64,000 bases of DNA from an uncultured Algibacter sp. (GCF_947495675.1 NZ_CANLZX010000002.1:1-64000), one strand, 5' to 3'; counted from the stretch's first letter, positions 34,978-44,032 are shown. Made by a program: numbers and translations. Notes: generated from the sequence alone by a model not told the origin.

Positions 34978-35916
34978 ATGTTACAGAAATTAAGTCTACC
35001 ATTTTTTTTAATTATTGTATTGTTATTTTCTTTAAAATATTGTTGCCCTAAAGATTCAGATTATCTTATAGTATCTTTAAATACAGAAAAAAGTAAAACT
35101 TCTTTTAAAAAATATAATTCAGACACTCTTGTAATTAATAAAGATGTTACAATTGGTAATTATTTTGAGTTTTTAGATTCTATTGTATTTAAATATGATT
35201 CGTTAGTCTCTTATGATTTAAATGAGCATGTTTTGGTAAGAGCTAATCCATGGATTATCAATAAACTTAAAAATACAGATTATTACATCATGAAATCAAG
35301 GGATTCATTTGTAAATAATCAAAAACAAATGATAGCCTTGCCAAAAGGATCTTACATTGTATTGCCAGATTCTGTTTTTATTGATAAACTTCAAAAAACC
35401 TTTATAAAAACGCATATTGATGTTAATATTCCAGAGTATAAACTTCGTATTTATGAAGATTCTGTAATGTTATACGAATTTCCAATTCGTGTTGGGCGAA
35501 ATGAAAATAAGTACCTAAAAATGGCAGGAAGAAATGTAGATTTAAAAACAGAAACTGGTGATGGTTTTATTGTAGGATATAATAAAAACCCCAATTATTA
35601 TAATCCTGTAAATGGCCATCAATATTTTGTAACAAGAAGAGATGATGAAAAAGTAACTAAATTACCTAGAATCCCTTTTATAGAGACTGAAATAAATGGT
35701 ATTAGAAACGGGCAACTTATTCATCCAACTACAAACCCCAATACATTAGGGAGAGCGTATTCAAATGGTTGTATTGGAACCAATGAAGCCGATGCTTGGG
35801 TTATTTATTATTATGCACCAATTGGTACAAAAATACATATTAGGTATGATTTAAATGTGGTTGATAAAAACGGCAATAAAGTAATACTTAAAGATATTTA
35901 TGGTTATAAACTATAA
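34978..35916 (+). CDS. L,D-transpeptidase (YkuD family)
   Basis: 312 residues. N-terminal hydrophobic segment (about 7-22), a middle domain of unknown type, then the YkuD catalytic domain (about 155-300). Motif: H in LIHPTTNP and the nucleophile in SNGCIG, about 19 residues apart. Makes 3-3 cross-links or anchors proteins in peptidoglycan in the periplasm. It is convergent with the D-lactate dehydrogenase gene. Cell-wall remodelling in the stress regulon is plausible. Confidence 0.9.
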   Translation: MLQKLSLPFFLIIVLLFSLKYCCPKDSDYLIVSLNTEKSKTSFKKYNSDTLVINKDVTIGNYFEFLDSIVFKYDSLVSYDLNEHVLVRANPWIINKLKNTDYYIMKSRDSFVNNQKQMIALPKGSYIVLPDSVFIDKLQKTFIKTHIDVNIPEYKLRIYEDSVMLYEFPIRVGRNENKYLKMAGRNVDLKTETGDGFIVGYNKNPNYYNPVNGHQYFVTRRDDEKVTKLPRIPFIETEINGIRNGQLIHPTTNPNTLGRAYSNGCIGTNEADAWVIYYYAPIGTKIHIRYDLNVVDKNGNKVILKDIYGYKL

Positions 35917-35952
35917 ATTAGGAGTTAGGTTTTTAATTGTTTGGTTTATGGA

Positions 35953-36945
35953 TTAAAAATGAAGTTCATTTTCAGACTCCTTATTATCACTCCAACAATC
36001 TAAATTGTAAATAGTAGTTTCTGCTATATTAGTTAATGCTTCATCTGTTAAAAATGCATGATGACCAGTAATTAATACATTGGGAAGCGCATTTAATCTT
36101 ATAAGAATGTTGTCTTCAGGAATATTAAAAGATCTATCTTTAAAAAACACACTTTTTTCATGTTCATAAACATCTGTAGCGAAGCCAGAAATATCTTTAT
36201 TGATTAATGCATCTAGAAGATCCTTTGAATTAATAACTGCGCCTCTTGCCGTATTTATAATAAGGCAATTAGGTTTCATTAAATTTATTGTTTTTTTATT
36301 AATTAAATACTGTGTTTCTGTATTTAAAGGTAAATGGATTGAAATAATATCAGCTTCTTTACACAAGGCATTAAGTGAAACATATTTTAAATGATATTGT
36401 TCTGATAAATTTTTATTTTCATTAATATCAAAACCCAGTAATTTACACCCAAAACCATGCATAATTTTAGTCATTACAGAGCCTATTTTCCCAGTACCTA
36501 AAATACCAACAGTTTTATTATTTAAATCAAAACCTACCAGATTGTTAATGTCAAAATTAAATCGTTTAACACGTTCATTCGATAATAAGATATGTCTATT
36601 TAATGCCATTAAAATAGCTACTGCATGTTCTGCAATAGCATGAGGAGAATATGCAGGTACATTAGCAACTTTAACACCCAAATCTTTTGCAGAAAACAGA
36701 TTAACATTGTCAAAACCAGCAGATCTAAGTGTAATATGTTTTACCCCAAAATCTTTAAGTTTTTCCAAAACTATATTTGAAGCATTATCAGCTGAAAATA
36801 TTGATATGGCCTCATAACCAATAGCTTTTATAGCGGTATCAGAGGTTAATGAATCTTCAATAAAAGTTAATTTATGTTTACCTCTATTTAGATCTTCTAA
36901 ATAAGGAATTTCAAATGCTTTAGCGCTATAAACAAGAACTTTCAT
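35953..36945 (-). CDS. ldhA: D-lactate dehydrogenase (2-hydroxyacid dehydrogenase family)
   Basis: 330 residues. NAD-binding GTGKIG, the substrate Arg in NTARGAVI, the Glu in TDVYEHEKS and catalytic His in GHHAFLT. The LRSAGFDNV segment matches fermentative D-LDH. Converts pyruvate and NADH to D-lactate under low oxygen. A regulon promoter is in front, in agreement with FNR-like regulation of fermentation. Confidence 0.9.
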   Translation of the reverse strand: MKVLVYSAKAFEIPYLEDLNRGKHKLTFIEDSLTSDTAIKAIGYEAISIFSADNASNIVLEKLKDFGVKHITLRSAGFDNVNLFSAKDLGVKVANVPAYSPHAIAEHAVAILMALNRHILLSNERVKRFNFDINNLVGFDLNNKTVGILGTGKIGSVMTKIMHGFGCKLLGFDINENKNLSEQYHLKYVSLNALCKEADIISIHLPLNTETQYLINKKTINLMKPNCLIINTARGAVINSKDLLDALINKDISGFATDVYEHEKSVFFKDRSFNIPEDNILIRLNALPNVLITGHHAFLTDEALTNIAETTIYNLDCWSDNKESENELHF

Positions 36946-36976
36946 GTTTGCTTATTTAGTTGGTTTTTTAGTTGAA

Positions 36977-37019
36977 TAAAGTTATCTGATTAAGAAGGGA
37001 TTGACAATGATATATATCA
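36977..37019 (-). promoter_or_regulatory. FNR/CRP-type promoter of ldhA
   Basis: Palindrome TGAT-ATAT-ATCA at 37008-37019 and -7 box TAACTTTA (36977-36984), centres 33 bp apart. Leader about 27 nt. Confidence 0.7.
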
Positions 37020-37035
37020 GGAACGAGTGTCAAGT

Positions 37036-37078
37036 TGATTAATATCATTGCTTATATATTTAACAGTCATTACTTTAA
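37036..37078 (+). promoter_or_regulatory. FNR/CRP-type promoter of the YtfI/YtfJ-like pair
   Basis: A second palindrome, TGAT-TAAT-ATCA at 37036-37047, lies 17 bp from the first and points right: -7 box TACTTTAA (37071-37078), centres 33 bp apart. Each divergent gene thus has its own site. The first palindrome also has a weaker box TATCATTG at 33 bp to the right. Confidence 0.6.
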
Positions 37079-37094
37079 GTGAAAATTATAAATA

Positions 37095-37592
37095 ATGGGA
37101 CTGTTAATAATAATAGCATGTATGATTTTATTGGTTGCTTTACTATTAGTGCCAATTACAATATGTATAGATACTATATCTAATCTATATTATATAAAAT
37201 TGCAAGGTTTGTTTAAAGCTAATTTAGAACAGCATGAAACCGAATTATTCAGAATTAAATTAAAAATTTTGTTTATCAAATATTATATATATCCCTTAAA
37301 AAAAGGAACTGTAAACAAACCCAACAAGGCAAAAAAAATAGCTGTTAAAAAATATAATAAAAGGAGTGTTTTTTTAAGGCTTTTTAGAGTATTAAGAACA
37401 TTTAAAACAAAATATTTTTATATGAATATTGATACAGGAAATTGTATTACAAATGCCAAATTGTATCCTATAATTGCTTTACTAAATTATAAAGGAGGTC
37501 ATTATAATGTCAATTTTCAAGGACAAAATCAACTCGTTTTAATTTTAAAAAACAGACCAATCAATATTATAAAATCAATTATTAACCTTTAA
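37095..37592 (+). CDS. DUF2953-like membrane protein (YtfI-like)
   Basis: 165 residues. One strongly hydrophobic N-terminal segment (about 2-22), then a beta-rich segment (IDTISNLYYIKLQGLFKAN), a basic linker and a C-terminal part. The length, layout and its 11-bp distance to the YtfJ-like gene match the ytfI-ytfJ pair of Bacillus, where YtfI belongs to DUF2953. This organism shows no other sporulation gene here. Role outside sporulation unknown. Confidence 0.65.
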   Translation: MGLLIIIACMILLVALLLVPITICIDTISNLYYIKLQGLFKANLEQHETELFRIKLKILFIKYYIYPLKKGTVNKPNKAKKIAVKKYNKRSVFLRLFRVLRTFKTKYFYMNIDTGNCITNAKLYPIIALLNYKGGHYNVNFQGQNQLVLILKNRPINIIKSIINL

Positions 37593-37603
37593 ATTATTGA
37601 ATT

Positions 37604-37975
37604 ATGGATTTACATTTTGAAGAATTATTAGGAAAAGTAACAGACTTTATAAAGTCTGAAGCTAAAACTGAAACTGTTGTTGGCGAACAGTTTGAATTAG
37701 GACAATTTAAATGCGTACCTGTAATAAAAGTAGGTATGGGATTTGGTTCTGGTGGTGGCGAAAGCTCTGAAACTAAAAAGGCCCAAAAGGGTCAAGGAGC
37801 AGGAGCAGGAGCAGGTGTTGGTATTGAACCTTTAGGTTTTTTAGTAACAAAAAATGATGAAATATCTTTTATTGAAGCAGGAAAATCACATGGGTTAGCT
37901 GCGGCTTTTGAGAAATTACCAAACTTAATTGATAAGTTTATTGATAAGAAATCAACAAGCGAAGTTGTTAGCTAA
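37604..37975 (+). CDS. GerW/YtfJ-family protein
   Basis: 123 residues. N-terminal VTDFIKSEAKTETVVGEQF, glycine-rich centre (GMGFGSGGGE, GAGAGAGVGI), and C-terminal PLGFLVTKNDEISFIEAG; this is the GerW/YtfJ signature. In Bacillus YtfJ is sporulation-linked, but homologues are widespread in non-spore formers and remain unexplained. Probably membrane-associated via its YtfI-like partner. Followed by a strong hairpin. Confidence 0.85.
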   Translation: MDLHFEELLGKVTDFIKSEAKTETVVGEQFELGQFKCVPVIKVGMGFGSGGGESSETKKAQKGQGAGAGAGVGIEPLGFLVTKNDEISFIEAGKSHGLAAAFEKLPNLIDKFIDKKSTSEVVS

Positions 37976-38000
37976 AGTTATTTCATTTTAATGGTTTAAA

Positions 38001-38040
38001 TACAGACTGAATATTTTTAAATTATAATATTCAGTCTGTA
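38001..38040 (+). terminator. Hairpin after the YtfJ-like gene
   Basis: Arms 38001-38015 (TACAGACTGAATATT) and 38026-38040 form a perfect 15-bp stem, 10-nt loop, and then a short T-run. The remaining gap to the nirB promoter (38041-38249) holds no gene; it has one TGAT-AATA-ATCA palindrome at 38199-38210 without a matching -7 box. Confidence 0.7.
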
Positions 38041-38249
38041 CCATTTTAAAATCAAGCTATATATTTTCATATACCGTATTCGGATTCTTGTTTAATTATT
38101 TACTTAGATTAAGTGTAATTAAGAAATTATCATTCTTTCATAATAAAAAAAGTAATATTTTATTTAATAACTAAATATATTATTCTCAATTGAGAAATTG
38201 ATAATAATCATTCTTCTACGTAAAATTATATACTAAATACACTTTAAAA

Positions 38250-38286
38250 TACGTATAAATACTTAGTTTTGTATTCAAAATACGTA
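38250..38286 (+). promoter_or_regulatory. nirB promoter with NarL-like heptamers
   Basis: -7 box TAGTTTTG at 38264-38271. TACGTAT at 38250-38256, TACTTAG at 38260-38266 overlapping the -7 box, and TACGTA at 38281-38286 just before the ATG. The heptamers resemble the E. coli NarL heptamer (TACYYMT). Position over the promoter would suit a repressor or a close-range activator. Confidence 0.5.
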
Positions 38287-38289
38287 ATT

Positions 38290-40806
38290 ATGAAGCAAAT
38301 TGTTGTAGTTGGAAACGGCATGGTTGGTTATAAATTTTGTGAAAAATTTGTTGAAAAGCCAGAATTCAAAGATTTTAAGATTACAGTTTTTGGTGAAGAA
38401 CCAAGACCTGCTTATGATAGAGTTCATTTAAGCGAGTTTTTTGAAAACCAAGATGCTAAAGCATTAGAGATGGCTCCTGCCGAGTGGTATGCTAAGAATA
38501 ATATAGAATTAATTACAGGAGAACGTGTTGCAGATATCAATAGGACTTCAAAAACGATTACTACAGCTCAAGATCGTGAATTTACATATGATTATTTAGT
38601 TCTAGCTACTGGTTCTGCGCCTTTTGTACCACCAATAAAAGGTGTTGAAAAAGAGGGTGTTTTTGTATACAGAACTATTGAAGATTTAGAAGGCATGTTA
38701 GCTTATGCAGCTAAATTAAAAGCTAAAAATCCAAATGCTAAAGCTGCGGTTCTTGGTGGTGGTTTGTTAGGCTTAGAGGCTGGTAAAGCGGTTATGGATA
38801 TGGGTTTAGAGCCTCATATTGTAGAGTTTGCTTCTAAGTTAATGCCTAGACAATTAGATTTAAGAAGTAGTCAAGTATTACAGCTAAAACTAGAGTCTAT
38901 AGGATTAAATATACATTTAAGTAAAATAACTAATCAAATTTTAGGAAACGGATCTATTGTAGGCATGGAGTTTGGCGAAGATGATACGCTAGATGTTGAT
39001 ATGCTTATTGTTTCTGCAGGTATTAGACCTAGGGATGAATTAGGGAAAAATAGCGGATTAGAAGTTGGTGTTCGAGGTGGTATTGTGGTTAATAATAAAA
39101 TGCAAACCTCAGATGAAAACATTTATGCCATTGGTGAAATTGCTCTTTACAATCAAATGATTTATGGGTTAGTGGCTCCCGGGTATGATATGGCTGCGGT
39201 TGCAGTAAACCAAATTATTGGGCAAGCTAAATCGGTAATGCCTGATGATATTGATATGTCTACCAAATTAAAATTAATTGGGGTAGATGTTGCAAGTTTT
39301 GGAGAACCATTTATGCCAGCCTCTAAAGGTCATTCTATTATTTTTGAAAATAAAACACAGCATTTATATAAACGTATAAATGTGAGTCACGATGGTAAAA
39401 AATTACTTGGTGGTATCCTTGTTGGAGATGCTTCAGATTATAATATGTTACATCAAATATATTTAAATGGAATGGCTATTCCTGAAGATCCTGCTCAACT
39501 TATTTTACCAGCAAGTGACGGTGCTTCTGCATTTGGTGATGTAAAAGATTTGCCAGACGAAGCTCAAGTTTGTTCTTGTGAAAGTGTTACAAAAGGACAA
39601 ATATGTGCAGCCATTGAAAATGGTGAAGCTACAGATGTTGCAGCCGTTGTAAGTTGTACTAAAGCAGGTACAGGTTGCGGAGGTTGTAAACCCATGGTTG
39701 CAGATTTAACTAATGCTACACTTAAATCTTTAGGTATCGAAGTTAAAGAAGGTGTTTGCGAACACTTTGATCTTAATAGACAAGATTTATATAAAATTAT
39801 TCAAGTAAAAGGCTATACTCATTTTAATGAAGTATTAGATAATCATGGAAATGGTGGTCATGGTTGCGAGTTGTGTAAACCATTAATTGCTTCATTAATG
39901 GCAACTATTAATGCAGATACGGCTAATAAAGAATATGCTATTCAAGATTCTAATGATCGATTTTTGGCAAACATTCAACGTAACGGAACGTATTCTGTAG
40001 TGCCTCGTGTTCCTGGCGGTGAAATTACACCAGATAAACTTATCGCATTAGGAGAAATTGCTAAGAAATACGATTTATATACAAAAGTAACAGGTGGTGT
40101 TAGAATTGATCTGTTTGGGGCAACATTAAACCAATTACCATTAATATGGAAAGAATTAATTAGTCATGGTTTTGAAAGTGGTCATGCTTATGGTAAATCT
40201 TTGCGTACTGTAAAAACTTGTGTAGGTTCAACTTGGTGTCGTTACGGTATGGATGAAAGTGTAAGTTTTGGTATAGAACTTGAAAATCGTTACAGAGGTA
40301 TTCGTGCGCCTCACAAAATTAAAGGAGGCGTATCTGGGTGTATTAGAGAATGCGCCGAGGCTCGTGGTAAAGACTTTGGTTTAATTGCTGTAGAAGGAGG
40401 TTGGAATTTGTATTTAGGTGGTAATGGTGGTGCTAACCCGCGCCATGCTGAATTATTTGCTGAACAAATTGATAATGAAACGGTAATTAAATACTTAGAT
40501 CGTTATTTAATGTTTTACATGCGTACTGCAAAACCATTACAGCGAACTGCTGCTTGGCAAGAGCGTTTAGAAGGCGGATTAGAGTATTTAAAAGAAGTAA
40601 TTATTGATGATAAATTAGGTATTGCAGACGATTTAGAAAAAGAAATGCAAACATTGGTTAATAAATTTGAATGCGAATGGACACAAGCTATCAATAACCC
40701 AGAAATGATGAAACGTTTTAATCATTTTGTTAATAGTGAAGAGGAAGATGATAACTTAGTGTTTGTGCCTATGAGAGATCAAAAAATGCCAGAACCTTGG
40801 AAATAA
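38290..40806 (+). CDS. nirB: Assimilatory nitrite reductase (NADH), large subunit
   Basis: 838 residues from the ATG at 38290. The longer frame from a TTG at 38269 would start upstream of the predicted transcription start, so it is rejected. N-terminal FAD/NAD domains (VVVGNGMVGYKFC; VLGGGLLGLEAG), a BFD-type [2Fe-2S] site (CSCESVTKG...TGCGGC), then two sulfite-reductase-like halves with the sirohaem/4Fe-4S ligands C-x5-C (TCVGSTWCRYG) and C-x3-C (SGCIRECAE). Reduces nitrite to ammonium with NADH in the cytoplasm. nirD follows by 23 bp. Confidence 0.97.
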   Translation: MKQIVVVGNGMVGYKFCEKFVEKPEFKDFKITVFGEEPRPAYDRVHLSEFFENQDAKALEMAPAEWYAKNNIELITGERVADINRTSKTITTAQDREFTYDYLVLATGSAPFVPPIKGVEKEGVFVYRTIEDLEGMLAYAAKLKAKNPNAKAAVLGGGLLGLEAGKAVMDMGLEPHIVEFASKLMPRQLDLRSSQVLQLKLESIGLNIHLSKITNQILGNGSIVGMEFGEDDTLDVDMLIVSAGIRPRDELGKNSGLEVGVRGGIVVNNKMQTSDENIYAIGEIALYNQMIYGLVAPGYDMAAVAVNQIIGQAKSVMPDDIDMSTKLKLIGVDVASFGEPFMPASKGHSIIFENKTQHLYKRINVSHDGKKLLGGILVGDASDYNMLHQIYLNGMAIPEDPAQLILPASDGASAFGDVKDLPDEAQVCSCESVTKGQICAAIENGEATDVAAVVSCTKAGTGCGGCKPMVADLTNATLKSLGIEVKEGVCEHFDLNRQDLYKIIQVKGYTHFNEVLDNHGNGGHGCELCKPLIASLMATINADTANKEYAIQDSNDRFLANIQRNGTYSVVPRVPGGEITPDKLIALGEIAKKYDLYTKVTGGVRIDLFGATLNQLPLIWKELISHGFESGHAYGKSLRTVKTCVGSTWCRYGMDESVSFGIELENRYRGIRAPHKIKGGVSGCIRECAEARGKDFGLIAVEGGWNLYLGGNGGANPRHAELFAEQIDNETVIKYLDRYLMFYMRTAKPLQRTAAWQERLEGGLEYLKEVIIDDKLGIADDLEKEMQTLVNKFECEWTQAINNPEMMKRFNHFVNSEEEDDNLVFVPMRDQKMPEPWK

Positions 40807-40829
40807 ATTAATACTCAAAATTAAAATAA

Positions 40830-41207
40830 ATGGAAGAAATTCTTGATACATATAAAACAACTAAATTAGAAGATGTTAAAATTTGGTTTAAAGCAGCATC
40901 AATTCATGATTTTCCTGCAGATGGTGGTGCGTGTGTAAAGTATAAAAACAAACAAATAGCGGTGTTTAATTTTGCTAGAATAGGTAAGTGGTATGCTTGT
41001 CAAAATGTTTGTCCGCATAAAATGGAAATGGTATTATCTCGTGGCATGATTGGAGACGATAAAGGAATACCAAAAGTAGCATGCCCACTTCATAAAAAAA
41101 CTTTTTCTTTAGAAGATGGAGAAAATTTAAATGGCGATATGGATGCTATTGCTACATATCCAGTAAAAATTGAAGAAGAAAATGTGTATATTGGCTTTTC
41201 GGATTAA
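40830..41207 (+). CDS. nirD: Nitrite reductase small subunit, Rieske type
   Basis: 125 residues. It has intact Rieske ligands, CPH (QNVCPHKM) and CPLH (VACPLHKK), which E. coli NirD lacks, so a [2Fe-2S] cluster is expected. It accompanies NirB in nitrite reduction. Confidence 0.93.
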   Translation: MEEILDTYKTTKLEDVKIWFKAASIHDFPADGGACVKYKNKQIAVFNFARIGKWYACQNVCPHKMEMVLSRGMIGDDKGIPKVACPLHKKTFSLEDGENLNGDMDAIATYPVKIEEENVYIGFSD

Positions 41208-41230
41208 TTAACAGACCAAAACGCACAATA

Positions 41231-41815
41231 ATGAAACCTACCAGATTTGAAACAGCCATTGCTCTAATCGATAAAGCAAACTCTGAAGATATAAATACTT
41301 ATGAGGTAGCTGGTATGAAATACCCAAAGGAATTGTTATACTCACAACGTATGACAAGAAAATTGCTACAGTTCGATCCTAATGCATCTAAAGCATTACA
41401 AATCGCAGCTCGTGCACAACATATTTGCCGTTGGAAAATTAATCGTAATGAATACCCAATGGATCGTGTGGGGTATTTAAAATGGCGCGAAACCTTAAAG
41501 CGAATGCATGGTGATTTAACTGCAGATATTTTAACAAAAGTTGGTTTTGATAATCAATTTACAGATAGAGTTAAATCTATTATTCTTAAAAAATTAATAA
41601 AGAAAAATGAAGAATCTCAAACTCTAGAGGATACCATTTGTTTAGTGTTTTTAGATTATTATTTTGACGAATTTGCGGAAAAGCATAGTGACGAAAAAAT
41701 TATTGATATTCTTAAAAAAACTTGGGTTAAAATGTCTGATAAAGGGCACGAAGCCGCATTAAAAATACCTTTCTCAGATAGAAGCTTGGCTTTAGTGAAA
41801 CAAGCTATTTCATAA
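41231..41815 (+). CDS. DUF4202 family protein
   Basis: 194 residues, helical. HD-like N-terminal helical region with LQIAARAQHICRWKINRNEYP, then KWRETLKRMHGD. This matches DUF4202 proteins, which are regularly found beside nirBD and nitrate reductase genes. The histidines (H-x-x-R-W, M-H-G-D) may bind metal, as in HD-type proteins, but activity is unknown. Co-directional with nirD, 23 bp after it. Confidence 0.75.
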   Translation: MKPTRFETAIALIDKANSEDINTYEVAGMKYPKELLYSQRMTRKLLQFDPNASKALQIAARAQHICRWKINRNEYPMDRVGYLKWRETLKRMHGDLTADILTKVGFDNQFTDRVKSIILKKLIKKNEESQTLEDTICLVFLDYYFDEFAEKHSDEKIIDILKKTWVKMSDKGHEAALKIPFSDRSLALVKQAIS

Positions 41816-41825
41816 ATGTAAACAC

Positions 41826-43640
41826 ATGACAAAACTGAGTAATTCATTAGACCAAAGAACGTTTGATAAATTACGCCGTTTATATATTATTGCTTTAAGC
41901 ACAATTGCCGTTTCAGTAATTGTAAGTCAGATATTAATACGCACCCACCTTAGTGGTCAAGAAAGTGATTCTACTGTAATAAATGTTGCTGGTAGGCAGC
42001 GTATGTTAAGTCAAAAACTTACAAAAGATATTGTTTCGCTTTCCACAGAAATTAACCAATCAAATAGATTACTGTTAAAAGATAAAATTAAAGCAACACT
42101 TCAACTATGGGAGTTATCTCATTATTCGCTTCAGCAAGGAAATGATAGTTTAGGTTTACCAAAAAAAAATAGTCAAAGTGTCATTGCTAAATTTAAACGT
42201 TTAAATCCTGTTTTTGATACTATAAGTGAGGCTTCTAAAAGTGTGATTCAAAAAATCGAAAATTCACCCGCCTTACCATATAGCAGTTTTATAAATGATA
42301 TTGAGAAAGTAAAATTAAACGAGAGTGATTTTTTAATGATCATGGATGATATTGTGAACCAATATGATATTGAAGCTAACGAAAAAGTAGAGTGGTTACG
42401 TAAGCTGGAATTATGGTTAACAACATTAACCTTATTAATATTATTAGGTGAGTTTTTATTTATTTTTTGGCCAGCTGCTAAATCTGTAAAATCAGTTTTA
42501 GCAGATTTATTAATTGCAGAAAAAAAGGCTAAAAAAATGGCTTTTGATGCCGATGAGTTAAGTGTAGCTAAAGAAAAATCAATAAAAGAATTACGTGCTT
42601 TAAGCCGTGTAATGGACGAAACATTATTGTTTGCTCGAATTTCACCTAATGGAAATGTAATACACTTTGGAGATAAATTTTCACGCTTATATAAATTCTC
42701 AAAATTCAATGAAACAGCCTTGTTTTGGAATGTATTATCCACGATAGAAAATGAGCAACTTAAAATTGAAGATCTTATTATTAAACATAAAAAAACAGGT
42801 TGGCAAGGTGAAGTTAAATCAACAACTAAAGAAGGCGATAGTATATGGTTAGAAATGTCTATAATTCCATATACGCCTACTGAAGATAAATCAGAATTAT
42901 TGATTATTGCATCAGATATTACAGAGCGCAAAATTGCCCAATTAGAAATTGATAGATTGACAGAGAAGAGTTTTGAGGAAAAAATGAATCAGCAAAAAAT
43001 CATTTCTAGCAAAATTATTGAAAATCAAGAAAAAGAACAGAACCGTATTGCTAAAGATGTACATGATGGCATAGGGCAAATGTTAACAGGTTTGAAATAC
43101 AACTTGGAAAGTATTGATACCAAAGATGTTGAAAAAGCGACAGCTAAAATTGAACATTTAAAAGAGCTTACAACTAATATTATTAAAGGAGTTAGAACGG
43201 CAACCTTTAATTTAACTCCTCCAGAATTAACAGATCATGGTATTGTGCCTGCCTTAACAAAATTAACTCTCGAATTAGGAAAACTTACAGGAAAGGAAAT
43301 AGTACTCTTTAATAAAACAGATTTTAATTTACGCCTTGATTCACTTTCTGAAATTAATATTTATCGCATAACTCAAGAAGCAATTAATAATGCTATAAAG
43401 TATGCCGAATCAACACATATTATCGTATCCTTATCTCATAGTAAAAAGATGTTAAGTATTGTTATTGATGACAATGGTAAAGGGTTTAATCCAGATAAGG
43501 TAAAACATGTAAAAACTGGTGATGGAGGTATGGGAATGACCTTTATGAAAGAGCGTATTAAATATATAGATGGAAGATTGTTTTTAACTTCAGAAGAAGG
43601 AACAGGTACGCGTGTTACACTAAATATACCATTAAATTAA
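41826..43640 (+). CDS. NarX-like sensor histidine kinase
   Basis: 604 residues. TM1 (about 20-38), a periplasmic domain with a NarX/PilJ-type motif INVAGRQRMLSQKLTKD (about 53-69), TM2 (about 196-215). Then a PAS domain (about 255-370) and a HisKA_3 dimerisation region with IAKDVHDGIGQML (phospho-His). The HATPase has EAINNAIKYAE and DDNGKGF. The motif position resembles the nitrate-binding P-box of NarX. The NarL-type regulator is encoded two genes on. It lies 10 bp after DUF4202 in the nirBD operon, so the sensor is transcribed with the enzymes it may control. Confidence 0.9.
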   Translation: MTKLSNSLDQRTFDKLRRLYIIALSTIAVSVIVSQILIRTHLSGQESDSTVINVAGRQRMLSQKLTKDIVSLSTEINQSNRLLLKDKIKATLQLWELSHYSLQQGNDSLGLPKKNSQSVIAKFKRLNPVFDTISEASKSVIQKIENSPALPYSSFINDIEKVKLNESDFLMIMDDIVNQYDIEANEKVEWLRKLELWLTTLTLLILLGEFLFIFWPAAKSVKSVLADLLIAEKKAKKMAFDADELSVAKEKSIKELRALSRVMDETLLFARISPNGNVIHFGDKFSRLYKFSKFNETALFWNVLSTIENEQLKIEDLIIKHKKTGWQGEVKSTTKEGDSIWLEMSIIPYTPTEDKSELLIIASDITERKIAQLEIDRLTEKSFEEKMNQQKIISSKIIENQEKEQNRIAKDVHDGIGQMLTGLKYNLESIDTKDVEKATAKIEHLKELTTNIIKGVRTATFNLTPPELTDHGIVPALTKLTLELGKLTGKEIVLFNKTDFNLRLDSLSEINIYRITQEAINNAIKYAESTHIIVSLSHSKKMLSIVIDDNGKGFNPDKVKHVKTGDGGMGMTFMKERIKYIDGRLFLTSEEGTGTRVTLNIPLN

Positions 43641-43650
43641 AAATGAATTT

Positions 43651-44031
43651 ATGAAAAGAAAATTAATAAGTTCAGGCTCTAATTTTGAAGAAAATATAGG
43701 CTATTCAAGAGCAGTTGTTCAAGGCGATTGGGTTTTTGTTTCTGGTACTACAGGTTATAATTATAGTAATATGACTATAAGCGAAAGTATAATAGAACAA
43801 ACAGAACAATGTTTTATAAACATTAAAAATACTTTAGAGAGAGCAGACTCTAGTTTATCAGATATAGTTCGTATTACTTATATTTTGCCAAATGCTAACG
43901 AATTTGAATTGTGCTGGCCTGTATTGCAAAAATATTTAGGTAGTATAAAGCCTGCTGCTACAATGTTTTCCGCAGGACTTGCAGATAATAAAATGAAAAT
44001 TGAAATTCAAGTAACTGCTTTAAAGTCTTAA
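43651..44031 (+). CDS. RidA (YjgF/YER057c) family protein
   Basis: 126 residues, trimeric RidA fold: SGTTGYNY, NIKNTLERADSSLSDIVRITYIL, and a C-terminal KMKIEIQVTALKS. The key Arg of true RidA (in the P-A-R motif) is replaced (KPAATMF), so imine deaminase activity is doubtful; it belongs to a Rid side branch. Lies between the kinase and its regulator, 10 bp after the kinase. Confidence 0.85.
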   Translation: MKRKLISSGSNFEENIGYSRAVVQGDWVFVSGTTGYNYSNMTISESIIEQTEQCFINIKNTLERADSSLSDIVRITYILPNANEFELCWPVLQKYLGSIKPAATMFSAGLADNKMKIEIQVTALKS

Positions 44032-44032
44032 A

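Noticed and set aside
38199..38210. TGAT-AATA-ATCA palindrome upstream of nirB as a regulon site
   Set aside because: No TAnnTTTA/G box lies 33 bp away on either strand; the nirB -7 box is 63 bp away. May be chance in AT-rich DNA.
38269..38289. TTG start giving nirB seven extra residues
   Set aside because: It overlaps the -7 box and lies upstream of the predicted transcription start; the ATG at 38290 gives the normal NirB N-terminus.
42248..42931. 227-codon minus-strand frame inside the NarX-like kinase gene
   Set aside because: It is antisense to a clear kinase and has no recognisable domain; a shadow frame.
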